Virus record (IMG/VR): IMGVR_UViG_3300035703_000191
Coordinates: 1-39,669 of that record
Strand: one strand, 5' to 3'
DNA length: 39,669 nucleotides
DNA from: a virus
Shown one piece after another: positions 12,221 to 21,119 of this stretch (the stretch's first letter is position 1; the number at the start of each line of letters is the position of its first letter). The notes beneath the pieces are model-generated. The model was not told the origin of the DNA, ran no database searches, and was given only the letters and a program-made list of their open reading frames with translations. The translations under genes and the position numbers were made by a program.

Positions 12221-14188
12221 TTATACGGTACGGATGGTTATGTTGATGACACCGCCGAAGCCACTGAAGCGCTTGTCAGGTGGTGTTGCTCTCTGAAATG
12301 ATACTTGTTCAATAACTGCTTGACGAGATTCGCCAGTAGTTAGGTCCTGCCAGGTGAGTACGTCACCCAATTCTTCTACATCTTCAAGTGCTTGAATCTT
12401 TTCAAAGGCTTTGCCTTCGTATCCAACCATTGAATTATATCTGTCGGTCTCTAAATCAAAGCAGTAAACAGGGAACTGGATAACACGTTGACGAGGTGTA
12501 GCAATAGTTGCCTTAGCCTGATAGCCCTTGAATACAGGACCCTTGGTGTTATCAGTGCCGTCACGATAGAGGATAAACTTATAGGCTACATATTCCTGCG
12601 CTGTTGCAGGAGAGGATGTAGTTACTTCGATAGGGTCGATGGATGCATCGTATGAGATATGGTCATACTCTGTACCTTCTTTGTCCACAGTCTCAAGAGT
12701 CATTGAGCCGTAGGTAAATTCACCACGTCCAAGTAGACGCTTAAAGTTCTTAGGCTCAAGTGTTCCGTATCGGATGTTACCTGTAGTTAGGTATCCAGAT
12801 GTGCGTAGGTTTGAGGCATCTTCGATGTAGATACCACCTGCTTCGCTGTTGGCGTATGCTGTTACAAATACAAGTTGCTCAGTACCGTTGGCAAAAGCAC
12901 AGCCCGTTGTTACGTGTCCAGTAACATCATCTATATACAAATCGTTAGCCCAAGCAAAGCGTAGGGTTTCTAATTCATTTGATAGGTCAATGCGGATAAC
13001 GCCAGGGTTTCCGTCTACGCCAGTAGCGCACCAGATGTAGTGGTCACGGGCAGCAAAGTCATAGCAAGGCTGTGATGTCTCCACGATAAGTGGACCATAG
13101 TTAAGTGAGCCATCTTGGTCAGATACCGCTGCTACTCGTACACCCTTGTTGGTGCCAATCAGCATATAGCCAAGGTAGTAATAAATCTTGTGGACAATCT
13201 CGCCGACTGGAAGTTCGGCTGCCACTACTGCAGATGTCAAGGTTGGCATTACGCCAGCAGTAGAGAGTGTAAACTTTTGAATGGTTGATTGGATTCCGTT
13301 GTAGCCAGCAATGTAGATAGCAGGACCTGATGCTGCTACGGATGTATATACGTGTGTAGAAGTTGGGTGTGTATATACAGCAGTTGGCATAGCCGATGCT
13401 GATGTTGAGAACTCATAGACTTTGTTATCCGCACATAGCACGATGCGGTCTTTGACATACTCCATAGCGGCATTAGATATAGTGCCAATTTCGTCAAACA
13501 TAAAAGTGTTGGCTGTTGCCGATGTGCCAGTTAAAGCCTTCTTGTACACAGTCTTCTTGGTTGCTGTATTAGTAATCCAGTATGCAAATGTTCCGTCGTC
13601 GCACATAGCAAAGACAGGAGCGTCTGTTCCTGCATTGTAGTCAATAAAGTGGGTGACTGTGCCGTCTAGTGCAATCTTATCTACGTCATACTCATCACGC
13701 AGCAATACACCTGAGGTGTTGTTCCACTTGATAGAGCGTACGTGCTGTTGCACATTGCCATTAGCAGCAATAGCACCAGTAGTTTCGTGAGTAGATGTAC
13801 AAGATGAGAGCAGTGTTACCTGCCCCTTGGTCCATACATCTACACCTTTAGAGTCAGCAAAGCGATAGCGCCCGTTCTCATCTGTTGTTGCAGGGTCAAA
13901 GAACTTGATACCTGAACCAGAGTGGAACGATGCTTGGCTGCGAATCCACCAACCAGTCAGAGACTGCTCGCCAGGCTCAGAGCCATTGTCGAACTGGTCC
14001 TTACGAAAAGGTGCAGTCTGACGGATATAAGGGCGTGCATCATTGATTGCATAAAAGAATGGAAGTCCACCTATTGCTACGTCGTAAGACATATCGGTGT
14101 TCTGCCAAATGGCTGTAGATGAAACTACACCAATGTCTACTGCAATAGCGTTACTGGCGCGACCTTCGGTTATATCTCTGCCTGCCAA
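12221..14188 (-). CDS. Large tail protein (nozzle/needle-like), 655 aa
   Basis: The frame starts at TTG 14188, six bases after GGAGG, so the rare start is credible. The sequence is beta-rich, with many aromatic-flanked strands and repeated blocks such as FAYWITNT, YIWCATGVDGNPGVIRI and GYMLIGTNKGVRV, suggesting a beta-propeller-like core. The C-terminal 200 residues (DKEGTEYDHISYD, LTWQDLTTGESRQAVIEQV) look like a separate beta domain. Its place between the fibre genes and lysis genes fits a tail tube tip or nozzle of a podovirus. No enzymatic motif is seen. Confidence 0.62.
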   Translation of the reverse strand: MAGRDITEGRASNAIAVDIGVVSSTAIWQNTDMSYDVAIGGLPFFYAINDARPYIRQTAPFRKDQFDNGSEPGEQSLTGWWIRSQASFHSGSGIKFFDPATTDENGRYRFADSKGVDVWTKGQVTLLSSCTSTHETTGAIAANGNVQQHVRSIKWNNTSGVLLRDEYDVDKIALDGTVTHFIDYNAGTDAPVFAMCDDGTFAYWITNTATKKTVYKKALTGTSATANTFMFDEIGTISNAAMEYVKDRIVLCADNKVYEFSTSASAMPTAVYTHPTSTHVYTSVAASGPAIYIAGYNGIQSTIQKFTLSTAGVMPTLTSAVVAAELPVGEIVHKIYYYLGYMLIGTNKGVRVAAVSDQDGSLNYGPLIVETSQPCYDFAARDHYIWCATGVDGNPGVIRIDLSNELETLRFAWANDLYIDDVTGHVTTGCAFANGTEQLVFVTAYANSEAGGIYIEDASNLRTSGYLTTGNIRYGTLEPKNFKRLLGRGEFTYGSMTLETVDKEGTEYDHISYDASIDPIEVTTSSPATAQEYVAYKFILYRDGTDNTKGPVFKGYQAKATIATPRQRVIQFPVYCFDLETDRYNSMVGYEGKAFEKIQALEDVEELGDVLTWQDLTTGESRQAVIEQVSFQRATPPDKRFSGFGGVINITIRTV

Positions 14189-14252
14189 GGCGAACCTCCA
14201 CTACTAGATGAAAAATTATTTGGGCAGTTTCCGTCCATACCCAGGGAACTTA

Positions 14253-14486
14253 TTACTTAGATAGTGCAGCGATTTCGTCAGCAGTCAAACCAAGTGCTGC
14301 TAACTTTGCTTCTGCAGATGCCTTAGCAGCCTCTGCTGCAGCCTTTGCTGCATCTTCTTCTGCCTTGCGAACAGCGTATGCTGCTGCATCTGCTTCACGT
14401 TGTGCAATCTCTTCTGCTGTTAGAGGGCGTTCAATAACTTCCCCTGTTTCGCAGTTAACTTCGATTGCTGTCAGTGTATCTGTCAT
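14253..14486 (-). CDS. Small Ala-rich helical tail-associated protein, 77 aa
   Basis: The first 20 residues (AIEVNCETGEVIERPLTAEE) resemble the start of tail-fibre assembly or chaperone proteins. Residues 28-65 form one long Ala/Lys/Glu helix (EEDAAKAAAEAAKASAEAKL) ending in LTADEIAAL. It follows the last of the six beta-rich proteins and may help them fold or attach. No start problem: ATG preceded by AAGGAGCAA. Confidence 0.62.
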   Translation of the reverse strand: MTDTLTAIEVNCETGEVIERPLTAEEIAQREADAAAYAVRKAEEDAAKAAAEAAKASAEAKLAALGLTADEIAALSK

Positions 14487-14504
14487 TGTATTGCTCCTTA
14501 GTTG

Positions 14505-15038
14505 TTATGAGTTTTTGATACCGTAAAGGTAAAATGTTGAGTTTTCTTTAATTGTTAAATCAATTGTTCCAGAGACAACAATTGATATACTAGTAATTGC
14601 TGCTGTGCCTGTCCATCTTCCACTTCGCATTGATGCAATTGATGTGCCAGTTTCGTTATGCTCCGATACGGAATCTCCGTTTACGGATTTTGGGTTAGAA
14701 CTTGTGTAGTTTGGAATGTACCAAAATCCATTACCAAATGTATTTGCGGTTGCTCCATCTGTTGTAATATATGCCCATTGAACTCCAGTATCTGGAATTG
14801 TTTCTGCTGAATAAACATTTGAACCAGTACCATAAACCATTTTAAAACCATAGTTACTTCCAGAATCACCATTAAACCTAATCGTAAGATTAGCATAAGC
14901 AGCAGATGTTTTGTTGCTACGAGCGGAATAAAAAATCTTTAAGTCAGTGTAAGTTTGTGGAATTGAATTAAAAGAAATGGTGCTTGTTCCACCAGAACCG
15001 ACAGTAGATGAACTAATAAGGGTCATTGTATTTGGCAT
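14505..15038 (-). CDS. Beta-rich tail/receptor protein, family copy C2
   Basis: This 177-residue protein belongs to a family repeated six times here. Shared landmarks are a SIPQTYTDLKI strand, RFNGDSGSNYGF, GNGFWYIPNYTSSN, a SGRWTGTAAITSI strand and the ending LYGIKNS. Its N-terminus (LISSSTVGSGGT) and ending match only the copy at 16187-16717, so I call both type C. The fold is probably a compact beta-sandwich used in trimers at the fibre tip. SD is AAGGAGAAAAT. It is the last copy in transcription order. Confidence 0.7.
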   Translation of the reverse strand: MPNTMTLISSSTVGSGGTSTISFNSIPQTYTDLKIFYSARSNKTSAAYANLTIRFNGDSGSNYGFKMVYGTGSNVYSAETIPDTGVQWAYITTDGATANTFGNGFWYIPNYTSSNPKSVNGDSVSEHNETGTSIASMRSGRWTGTAAITSISIVVSGTIDLTIKENSTFYLYGIKNS

Positions 15039-15047
15039 ATTTTCTCC

Positions 15048-15563
15048 TTAAGCCGCTGCGATTCCGTAAAGGGTAAATGTAGAACCAGCCTTAAAATTAA
15101 GGCTCAGTTCTGCGTAAAGAGTAATAGAAGAAATTGCAGCAGTAGAACGCCACAAAGTTCCTCTAAGAGAAGATGATTGATAAGCAGCGTCTACTCTAGC
15201 AATTGCAGTTTTATTAACTGAAGTATTAGAATAATTCATAATATCAACTGTAAAATTTGGCCAGTCATTTGCTGTATTATTAGATGATATTCCAAAATAT
15301 GCATAAGTTATATTTGAAGACCTGTTAGACGCTGCCGTAGTGCCATTACCATACAACTGAGTCATAGAATAATTGCTTCCTTGGTCTGCGTTGTAGTATG
15401 CATAAACATCTATACCACTGCTATTTTGTGCTCCGCTTACACGTGAAGAAACAACCAAGTAAAGGTCAGTATAAGTGCTAGGTATGCTTGAAAGAGTTAC
15501 GGTTGCGGTGTCTGAACCAAGAGTTGTGCTTGTTATTGGCGTATATGTTGAGCCTGCTGCCAT
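15048..15563 (-). CDS. Beta-rich tail/receptor protein, family copy B2
   Basis: This 171-residue family member shares SIPSTYTDLYLVVSSR, NADQGSNYS and a MNYSNTSVNKT strand with its relatives, and ends LYGIAAA. Its start (MAAGSTYTPIT) matches only the copy at 16710-17195, so both are type B. It is separated from the type C gene downstream by nine bases. Receptor binding is the likely role; no enzymatic residues are seen. SD is AAGGGGT. Confidence 0.7.
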   Translation of the reverse strand: MAAGSTYTPITSTTLGSDTATVTLSSIPSTYTDLYLVVSSRVSGAQNSSGIDVYAYYNADQGSNYSMTQLYGNGTTAASNRSSNITYAYFGISSNNTANDWPNFTVDIMNYSNTSVNKTAIARVDAAYQSSSLRGTLWRSTAAISSITLYAELSLNFKAGSTFTLYGIAAA

Positions 15564-15569
15564 TATATG

Positions 15570-16178
15570 TTACCCCTTAATTCCATAAAGCGCAAAATGC
15601 GAGCCAGCAACAATGTTGGTTCCTGCGCCGATTGCAACGGTTATTTTTGTAATTGCTGGCGTTGACATAAGCATACCTGAAGCAAGTCTAACCATACCAC
15701 TTCCATTCCAGTCCGAACCATTTCTATGGCGCATAACTTTATTTTTATTAGTGTTTGTATAATCTAAAATATCAATTACACCACCACCAAAAATATTACT
15801 ACCCTGAGTGCTGCAAGGCATTCTTTCTATAGTAAGGGCGCTGTAAGTTCCATCTGAAGCAGCATAAGTAGCCGAACCATTTCCTCTTACATAATGTTGA
15901 GTATAGTAATCGCTCGCTCCAGATAAGTCATTAAAACGCATAATTAAATAATCACCGTCAGATGAACTGGTCCTATCCGTTCTCGCAATGTATCTAATTT
16001 GAAGATGCTTATATGTGCTTGGAATAGATGTAAAAGAAATGCTTGATGTTGCAGTTCCAAGTGCTACTGTAGAAATAGATTCGAATGAGTTGTTTTGCAC
16101 TACAGCACTCTGGTCCCAGACCTTGCTTCGCTTAACGCCAGTAGATATGCTGGCAGTTGATAGACTTCGGATTCCCAT
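15570..16178 (-). CDS. Beta-rich tail/receptor protein, family copy A2
   Basis: At 202 residues this is the longer type. A 30-residue N-terminal extension with KVWDQS precedes the core landmarks TSIPSTYKHLQIRYIARTDR, MRFNDLSGASDYY, DILDYTNTNKNK and LYGIKG. The same extension and identical length occur only at 17202-17810 (type A). The HLQIR-to-YGIKG architecture is common among environmental phage structural proteins. It starts a second A-B-C block. Confidence 0.72.
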   Translation of the reverse strand: MGIRSLSTASISTGVKRSKVWDQSAVVQNNSFESISTVALGTATSSISFTSIPSTYKHLQIRYIARTDRTSSSDGDYLIMRFNDLSGASDYYTQHYVRGNGSATYAASDGTYSALTIERMPCSTQGSNIFGGGVIDILDYTNTNKNKVMRHRNGSDWNGSGMVRLASGMLMSTPAITKITVAIGAGTNIVAGSHFALYGIKG

Positions 16179-16186
16179 AGTGTGTC

Positions 16187-16717
16187 CTAACTGTTCTTAA
16201 TGCCGTAGAGAGTGGCTTCGCTAAATTGCAATAGATTTCCAGTCGCTGCCGAGATTTGTATGCTTGTAACTGGCGCAGAACTTGCCCACTTTTGTCCACT
16301 AAAACTAACTATCGAAGCAGTCGAGTTATTGTCGGCACCCGCATCTACAAGTATTTCTTTGTTGTTGCTTGTGGTGTAGTTCACAACGTATATCTGTGTA
16401 TTGCCAAATGTGTTTGTTGTTGTTTGCGAACTAGCCACATATATATTCTGAAATGAAGTTGTGTCGCCATTGCCAGATGCTGCCGTAGAAGAGTTGGCGG
16501 GCCAACCATAAATAAACTTATTGGAGTACGAAGAAGTACTACCATTAAATTTTATGTTTCCATTGTCAAATTTAATTCCATCATTACGTGCGCTTCTGCC
16601 AGAAAATTTAATACATAAATCGCTATAAATTTGTGGGATAGAAGTAAATTCTATCTGTGCTGCTCCACCAGAACCTACAGTGTATGAACTAATTAAAGTA
16701 AAAGTTGGACTAGGCAT
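16187..16717 (-). CDS. Beta-rich tail/receptor protein, family copy C1
   Basis: This 176-residue type C copy begins LISSYTVGSGGA, carries SIPQIYSDLCIKFSGRSAR, GNTQIYVVNYTTSN and SGQKWASSAPVTSI, and ends LYGIKNS like copy C2. The surface-loop region between the second and third landmarks is different from C2, as expected for receptor-binding loops under selection. Its start overlaps the end of copy B1 by eight bases, with SD TGGGGGAT inside B1. Confidence 0.7.
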   Translation of the reverse strand: MPSPTFTLISSYTVGSGGAAQIEFTSIPQIYSDLCIKFSGRSARNDGIKFDNGNIKFNGSTSSYSNKFIYGWPANSSTAASGNGDTTSFQNIYVASSQTTTNTFGNTQIYVVNYTTSNNKEILVDAGADNNSTASIVSFSGQKWASSAPVTSIQISAATGNLLQFSEATLYGIKNS

Positions 16718-17195
16718 TTAATATCCCCCAAATTGTAATATTAGTACCATCACTAAATGTTCCACTTCCAGCCGTATTTACTTGAACCGTAATTGTAGTG
16801 ATTGCTGATGAATTGTTCCAGCGCCCTATAACTAAATCTGTTCCACCACCTGATGCACCAGCCCTTGAAAGAACCATTTTATATTTTGATGTATCAGAAT
16901 AATTCATTATATTTGCTGTTACAATTCCATTCCCACCATAGTAAGATGTGATTGCACTTGTATCAGAATTGGTTCGCACACTAGATGCGGTGGAACCGTC
17001 ACCAGTAAGAATTGTCCATCCATAGTTACTTCCAGAATCGGAATTAAAACGCAATCTTGCGTTACCAGTACTTGTTCCCTGTATTCTCATAACTAAATCC
17101 GAGTATCCAGAAAATGAGTTAAAGGTAATTAATGTTGTTGATGTTCCACTTACAGTATAATTTGTAATAGGGACATAGGTTGAGCCTGCTGCCAT
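16710..17195 (-). CDS. Beta-rich tail/receptor protein, family copy B1
   Basis: At 161 residues this is the shortest member. It starts MAAGSTYVPIT like copy B2, has RFNSDSGSNYGW and IMNYSDTSKYK, and ends in the variant IWGILNA. The usual SIP-TY motif is replaced by FSGYSDLVMRI, so it is the most diverged copy. SD is AAGGGGT. It is likely a fibre-tip or decoration protein. Confidence 0.7.
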   Translation of the reverse strand: MAAGSTYVPITNYTVSGTSTTLITFNSFSGYSDLVMRIQGTSTGNARLRFNSDSGSNYGWTILTGDGSTASSVRTNSDTSAITSYYGGNGIVTANIMNYSDTSKYKMVLSRAGASGGGTDLVIGRWNNSSAITTITVQVNTAGSGTFSDGTNITIWGILNA

Positions 17196-17201
17196 ATCTA
17201 A

Positions 17202-17810
17202 TTACCCCTTAATTCCATAGAGTGCTACTCTAGTGCCAGTGCCTAGTTGAGTTCCTTCTCCGCCACGTAAGAAAATTTCTGTTACCGCGGCAGTGTTCAT
17301 CCATTGACCACTCTTGTAGCCTACTAATCCACCGCCACCAGGCTCATCCCAACCACTAATGCTTCTAGTTGTAGTATTTTTATTTGTATTTGTATAGTCA
17401 AAAATATCAATAATTGCAACACCCATAGATGTTGATGCCATAACAGTAGAGCCAATATTTCCACCATAATAAATCATACTATAACTAGCGGTTGTATTTG
17501 CTTCGGTTCCAGTTCCATTATCACCAATAATTTCGTGTGAAGAATAGTTGTTTCCAGTATCTCCATTAAACCTAAGTGCCACATTGTCATTTCTAAATGT
17601 TGCTCTAGTAGTTTTACCAAATATTCTTAACTGTAGATGCTTATAAGTTTGAGGTATAGAAGTAAATGTAACTGTTCCATTTGAGCCAAGGGCATAAGTC
17701 GCAATAGAGTCAAATCCTGGGCTTAAAATAACGGTGCTTCCATCCCAAACCTTTTGATACTTTGGCAACCCTTGGGCTACCGAAGACGTAGAAAATCTAC
17801 TGATTGCCAT
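17202..17810 (-). CDS. Beta-rich tail/receptor protein, family copy A1
   Basis: This type A copy of 202 residues is the first of six in transcription order. The N-terminal extension holds KVWDGSTVILSPGFDSI. The core has TSIPQTYKHLQLRIFGKT, RFNGDTGNNYSS, DIFDYTNTNKNTTT, SGQWMNTAAVTEI and the end LYGIKG. It has the best SD of the set (AGGAGGATACA), which may mean the block is translated strongly from here. Confidence 0.72.
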   Translation of the reverse strand: MAISRFSTSSVAQGLPKYQKVWDGSTVILSPGFDSIATYALGSNGTVTFTSIPQTYKHLQLRIFGKTTRATFRNDNVALRFNGDTGNNYSSHEIIGDNGTGTEANTTASYSMIYYGGNIGSTVMASTSMGVAIIDIFDYTNTNKNTTTRSISGWDEPGGGGLVGYKSGQWMNTAAVTEIFLRGGEGTQLGTGTRVALYGIKG

Positions 17811-17822
17811 TGTATCCTCCTA

Positions 17823-18152
17823 TTAAGAAATTTCTGAGCCGTAAGCGTTAAATGACATTGTTGCAGACGATGCGTAAATTGTCACTACGTCAGTTGTTGC
17901 AAGTGTCAAACCAAGTGTTAGTGCTGTTGTATCGTTAGCAGCAATTGCTACGTCGTATGCCACATAGTGCTGAGCAGCAAGTGATGCTCCACCTGGGCGT
18001 ACTGCGATACGGAATGAACCAGCAGATGCTGCTTGGTTACATACTGTAATGGTTGAAATTACTGCTGATGTCGAAGAAGGTACTGTGTATAGTGTTGTTG
18101 CGGTTGTGGCTGATGGGTTAGATTGAGCCAGGACCTTGTATACGTTTGGCAT
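17823..18152 (-). CDS. Small beta-rich virion protein, 109 aa
   Basis: The sequence alternates short strands rich in Thr, Ser, Val and Ala (TTLYTVPSSTSAVISTITVCNQ; SFRIAVRPGGASLAAQHYVAYD; TVTIYASS-like end) and lies between the fibre genes and the six-gene array. This pattern is common for small phage decoration or tail-knob proteins that form beta-sandwiches. No enzymatic residues. Confidence 0.62.
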   Translation of the reverse strand: MPNVYKVLAQSNPSATTATTLYTVPSSTSAVISTITVCNQAASAGSFRIAVRPGGASLAAQHYVAYDVAIAANDTTALTLGLTLATTDVVTIYASSATMSFNAYGSEIS

Positions 18153-18155
18153 TAA

Positions 18156-18362
18156 TTATGCTCCTATTAGTAGAAATGGGTTAAAGCCAGCCTCGGTCAA
18201 GGCTGATTCTTTTGCTAGTGGGATACCACCAGCGGTACTGCCATCGTGAACCACGACTGTATCTTTGTCGGTATCGATTGTAATCTCACCGACCAAGCCT
18301 GTAAATGAAGCGTGTTGCGCTGTAGTGCCTCTACGCTGTTGGATTGCGAATGAACTTGGCAT
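18156..18362 (-). CDS. Tail-fibre N-terminal-like (Mtd-N-like) protein, 68 aa
   Basis: The motifs IQQRRGTTAQH, LVGEITIDTDKDTVVVHDG and a final GGIPLAKE are the familiar 'RRGT...GEI..DT....V.DG' block found at the N-terminus of phage tail fibres and of the major tropism determinant. Here it stands alone as a 68-residue protein, without the usual fibre shaft. It may be an adaptor joining fibres to the tail. It follows the fibre gene by three bases. Confidence 0.72.
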   Translation of the reverse strand: MPSSFAIQQRRGTTAQHASFTGLVGEITIDTDKDTVVVHDGSTAGGIPLAKESALTEAGFNPFLLIGA

Positions 18363-18365
18363 TGG

Positions 18366-20177
18366 TTATGCTCCCATCATCATCATAATTTGTGGCAGTG
18401 GGTCTGTTGTAATGGTTGCCCAAGACGCTGCTGTTCCGTTGCTTGTTAAGTACTTTCCAGACGCACCTGATTGTGAAGGTACGACATAGACAGAAGTTGT
18501 ATCTAGGTTCAGCGTAACGGCACCAGATGTGCCACCACCTGTAAGACCAGTGCCTGCTGTTACCGACTCGATGTCTGCAGCGATAATTGCCCAAGATGCG
18601 GTAGTGCCATCTGTTGTGAGGTACTTGCCGCTTTCACCTGTTTGTGATGGAAGACTTACAGGGGCTGCTGCCCACTTGATACCTGGTGTCTCGGCTGAGT
18701 CTGCAGTGAGTAGGTATCCGTTAGTTCCAACTGGAAGGCGTGCAACTGTGTCATCTGCTGTACCTACAAGCAAGTCACCCTTTGCATCAATCAGTGTTCC
18801 TGATACTGCTGAGGCAACGATAACTGCTGCTTGTGATGCAGACGATGCAGCGCTAGTTGCGCTAGTGGCTGCTGCAGATGCACTTGCTGCTGCCGATGTC
18901 GCAGAAGTTGCTGCAGCGATTGCGTGATACTTAGCAGAATATTCTCCGCCAGCCACAGCACCGTCAGTCTTGGTTGCCCAGTTCTGAGCGGATACGTCAG
19001 ATGCTGCTGCGTTAGTTGCAGAGGTAGATGCGCTAGATGCTGATGTCGCTGCTGCGCTAGCAGATGCTGCAGATGATACTGCACTTGCTGCTGCGCTTGT
19101 AGCGCTAGTCGCTGCTGCTGCAGCAAAGGATGAGATATTTACGTAAGATGTTGTTGATGTATCCGCATCAGTGATTGAACCCATATCACGGATAAGTCCA
19201 GCACCAGTTAGGTCGGCTACACTTGTGTATGATGCTGCAGCGGAACTTGCACTTGCTGCTGCTGAGGTAGCACTGGTTGCTGCAGCCGTTGCTGAGGCTG
19301 CTGCTGATGTGGCTGATGTAGCTGCTGCAGTTGCACTGGCAGCCGCACTTGTTGCACTTGTAGCAGCGGCAGTTGCACTTGCGGCAGCAGAAGTAGCAGA
19401 TGTTGCAGCCTCGCTAGCCTTAGTGGTTGCAGTCGCTGCAGATGATGCAGACGCTGTAGCAGATGTAGCAGAAGATGTTGCAGAGGTAGCAGCAGATACT
19501 GCGCTAGCAGCAGCGGATGTTGCCGATGTTGCTGCAGCGGTAGCGCTAGAAGCAGCAGCAGTTGCACTGCTTGATGCTGCAGTTGCTGAACCTAAGATTG
19601 AATCTGTGTAGCCCTTAGTCGCTGCATCGCCTGAGTTAGTAGGAGATGATAGACCAGTGATTGTTCCACCAGCAATAGTTGCGGTGTTAATGATTGGGCT
19701 AGTTAAAGTCTTGTTAGTAAGAGTCTGTGTACCAGTAAGAGTTGCTACACCTGTAAGGGTGTTGCTTGCTGCAGAGATTGTCTTATTGGTAATTGTCTTA
19801 GTGTTAGTTGTTGTAATGACATCATCAATGGTAAGTCCGTGAGCGGTAGTCACGTTTGTGATGTGTGAGTTGGCTTCACGGTAATCGCGTCCGATTGCCA
19901 TATGGCGAACCACCGCACCAGCAGAGTGAGCCTGTCCAGTTGAGCCATCGATACCACGAACAATTGTTAGTGTGTTAGTGGAGATGGCAGTGACATCTAC
20001 AATTTCTTCAAGCGCTGTATCTGGGTCAATGACAACTGTAAAGGTTTCGCCTGCAGAGATGGTTACACCACCGAGCAGCGCTGTACCTGATACGACAGTT
20101 GCCGATGTATCAGATGAGGTTAAGCCCGAAGTCAGCGTTGTCTGCTGAGAGCGGGATGAGTATTTTCTAGTTGTCAT
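18366..20177 (-). CDS. Tail fibre with long Ala/Ser/Thr repeat shaft, 603 aa
   Basis: The N-terminal 115 residues form a beta domain (GETFTVVIDPDTALEEIVDV, TIVRGIDGSTGQAH) that likely attaches the fibre. TNKT repeats at 126-160 follow. Residues 197-316, 352-392 and 420-452 are low-complexity Ala/Ser/Thr helices, interrupted by NWATKTDGAVAGGEYSAKYHA, a motif common in tail fibres. The C-terminal 150 residues hold two similar units (SGKYLTTDGTTASWA and SGKYLTSNGTAASWA). It is a trimeric receptor-binding or shaft protein. SD is AAGGAAC. Confidence 0.82.
   Translation of the reverse strand: MTTRKYSSRSQQTTLTSGLTSSDTSATVVSGTALLGGVTISAGETFTVVIDPDTALEEIVDVTAISTNTLTIVRGIDGSTGQAHSAGAVVRHMAIGRDYREANSHITNVTTAHGLTIDDVITTTNTKTITNKTISAASNTLTGVATLTGTQTLTNKTLTSPIINTATIAGGTITGLSSPTNSGDAATKGYTDSILGSATAASSSATAAASSATAAATSATSAAASAVSAATSATSSATSATASASSAATATTKASEAATSATSAAASATAAATSATSAAASATAAATSATSAAASATAAATSATSAAASASSAAASYTSVADLTGAGLIRDMGSITDADTSTTSYVNISSFAAAAATSATSAAASAVSSAASASAAATSASSASTSATNAAASDVSAQNWATKTDGAVAGGEYSAKYHAIAAATSATSAAASASAAATSATSAASSASQAAVIVASAVSGTLIDAKGDLLVGTADDTVARLPVGTNGYLLTADSAETPGIKWAAAPVSLPSQTGESGKYLTTDGTTASWAIIAADIESVTAGTGLTGGGTSGAVTLNLDTTSVYVVPSQSGASGKYLTSNGTAASWATITTDPLPQIMMMMGA
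18822..19589 (-). repeat. Coding tandem repeats of the fibre shaft
   Basis: The coding DNA is built from repeated Ala, Ser and Thr codons giving seven- and fourteen-residue units of the type AATSATSAAASATA; three near-identical 14-residue units (42 bases each) lie at residues about 262-306. Codons differ between units, so the repeat is stronger in protein than in DNA. Such arrays can lengthen or shorten by recombination, changing fibre length. Confidence 0.75.
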
Positions 20178-20186
20178 TGCTGTTCC

Positions 20187-21119
20187 TTATCGGCGGGAGT
20201 AGTGAACGCGAATTGGGTAATTTGCTTGTTGTGATTTTGTCTCTTCATTAAGACGCTGTGTATACAATGCATAGAGTTGCTTGGTTGCACTCTGTGATGC
20301 ACCATATGGGCGCTTGCTGTCAGTCTCATCCGCCTGTGGGCTGACCTGCGCTGCACGTGCTGGGTCAAGGAATGAGAGTAAACGATAGGCTGCGCCTAGG
20401 ATTACTACATCTCTTGTTGACTCAGGTAGTCCAGTTACTGTTGTATATACATCTGTGTTTGCTGTAAAGGCACTAGGGTCTGTTGCATAGATAACCTTGA
20501 CTGTGCGACCAGAGATAGGCGCTTCACCTAGTGTAACAGTTTGCACCTGGTCGGTGCTGGTGTACCCAAAAGCCTGTGGGTTTGCTACTGCATCGAAGTC
20601 CCAGCGACGAATCGGAATCCACTCTTTGGTAGGTCCAATGTCTTGCCAGGTAAGACTCAAGATATTCTTGACATTCAGATTAGCAAATGCGTATGTAGAT
20701 ACCGCAGCAGTAAAGGTAAAGGTTGTTGTCTTGACTGCAAAGATGTTTGCTCCAAGGGAGCGGATAGTGTCGTTGATAGCACGCTTGACGCTATGGCGCG
20801 GGAAGGTAGGTGAGATAGTAACCTTTGCATCAGCAGCGTGTGTTGCTGCAGTAGTGCCAAGGTATCCGCGTCCGTAAGGAGATACTGTTGCAGTATTCGC
20901 TACGCGGTCAAATGAATCAACCCATAGCAACTCTTCGTCAATCTCAAGGATACCCTTACCAACTGAGTCAGTAGAACCGAGGTTTAGGATAAGCGGGGAA
21001 GCGCTTGTTGATGTAACCGTAGTCACAGCAGATGTCAGGTGTGTGGCTCTATCTTGCTGGAATGTATATCCTGCAAGGTTGATTAGAACCTCATCAATCA
21101 TATTGTTTAGAGTTGTCAT
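20187..21119 (-). CDS. Tail adaptor / head-tail connector-like protein, 310 aa
   Basis: The N-terminal part (NNMIDEVLINLAGY; ELLWVDSFDRVANTATVSPYGRGYLGT) is beta-rich. The centre has SVKRAINDTIRSLGANIF and a LSLTWQDIGPTKEWIPIRRWDFD block. The C-terminus is helical (DVVILGAAYRLLSFLDPARAAQV; LYALYTQRLNEETKSQQANYP). This strand-then-helical-tail layout resembles adaptor proteins that sit between portal and tail in podoviruses. It overlaps the upstream gene by one base. Confidence 0.6.
   Translation of the reverse strand: MTTLNNMIDEVLINLAGYTFQQDRATHLTSAVTTVTSTSASPLILNLGSTDSVGKGILEIDEELLWVDSFDRVANTATVSPYGRGYLGTTAATHAADAKVTISPTFPRHSVKRAINDTIRSLGANIFAVKTTTFTFTAAVSTYAFANLNVKNILSLTWQDIGPTKEWIPIRRWDFDAVANPQAFGYTSTDQVQTVTLGEAPISGRTVKVIYATDPSAFTANTDVYTTVTGLPESTRDVVILGAAYRLLSFLDPARAAQVSPQADETDSKRPYGASQSATKQLYALYTQRLNEETKSQQANYPIRVHYSRR

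Noticed and set aside
14189-14252. Weak GGGT/GCCC stem followed by ATTTTT after the 77-residue gene (leftward)
   Set aside because: Three or four pairs with a long loop; too weak to call a terminator.
19171-19611. Long Ala/Val-rich frame on the opposite strand of the tail fibre
   Set aside because: It is the mirror of the Ala/Ser/Thr repeat codons; no start signal and direction opposite to the operon.
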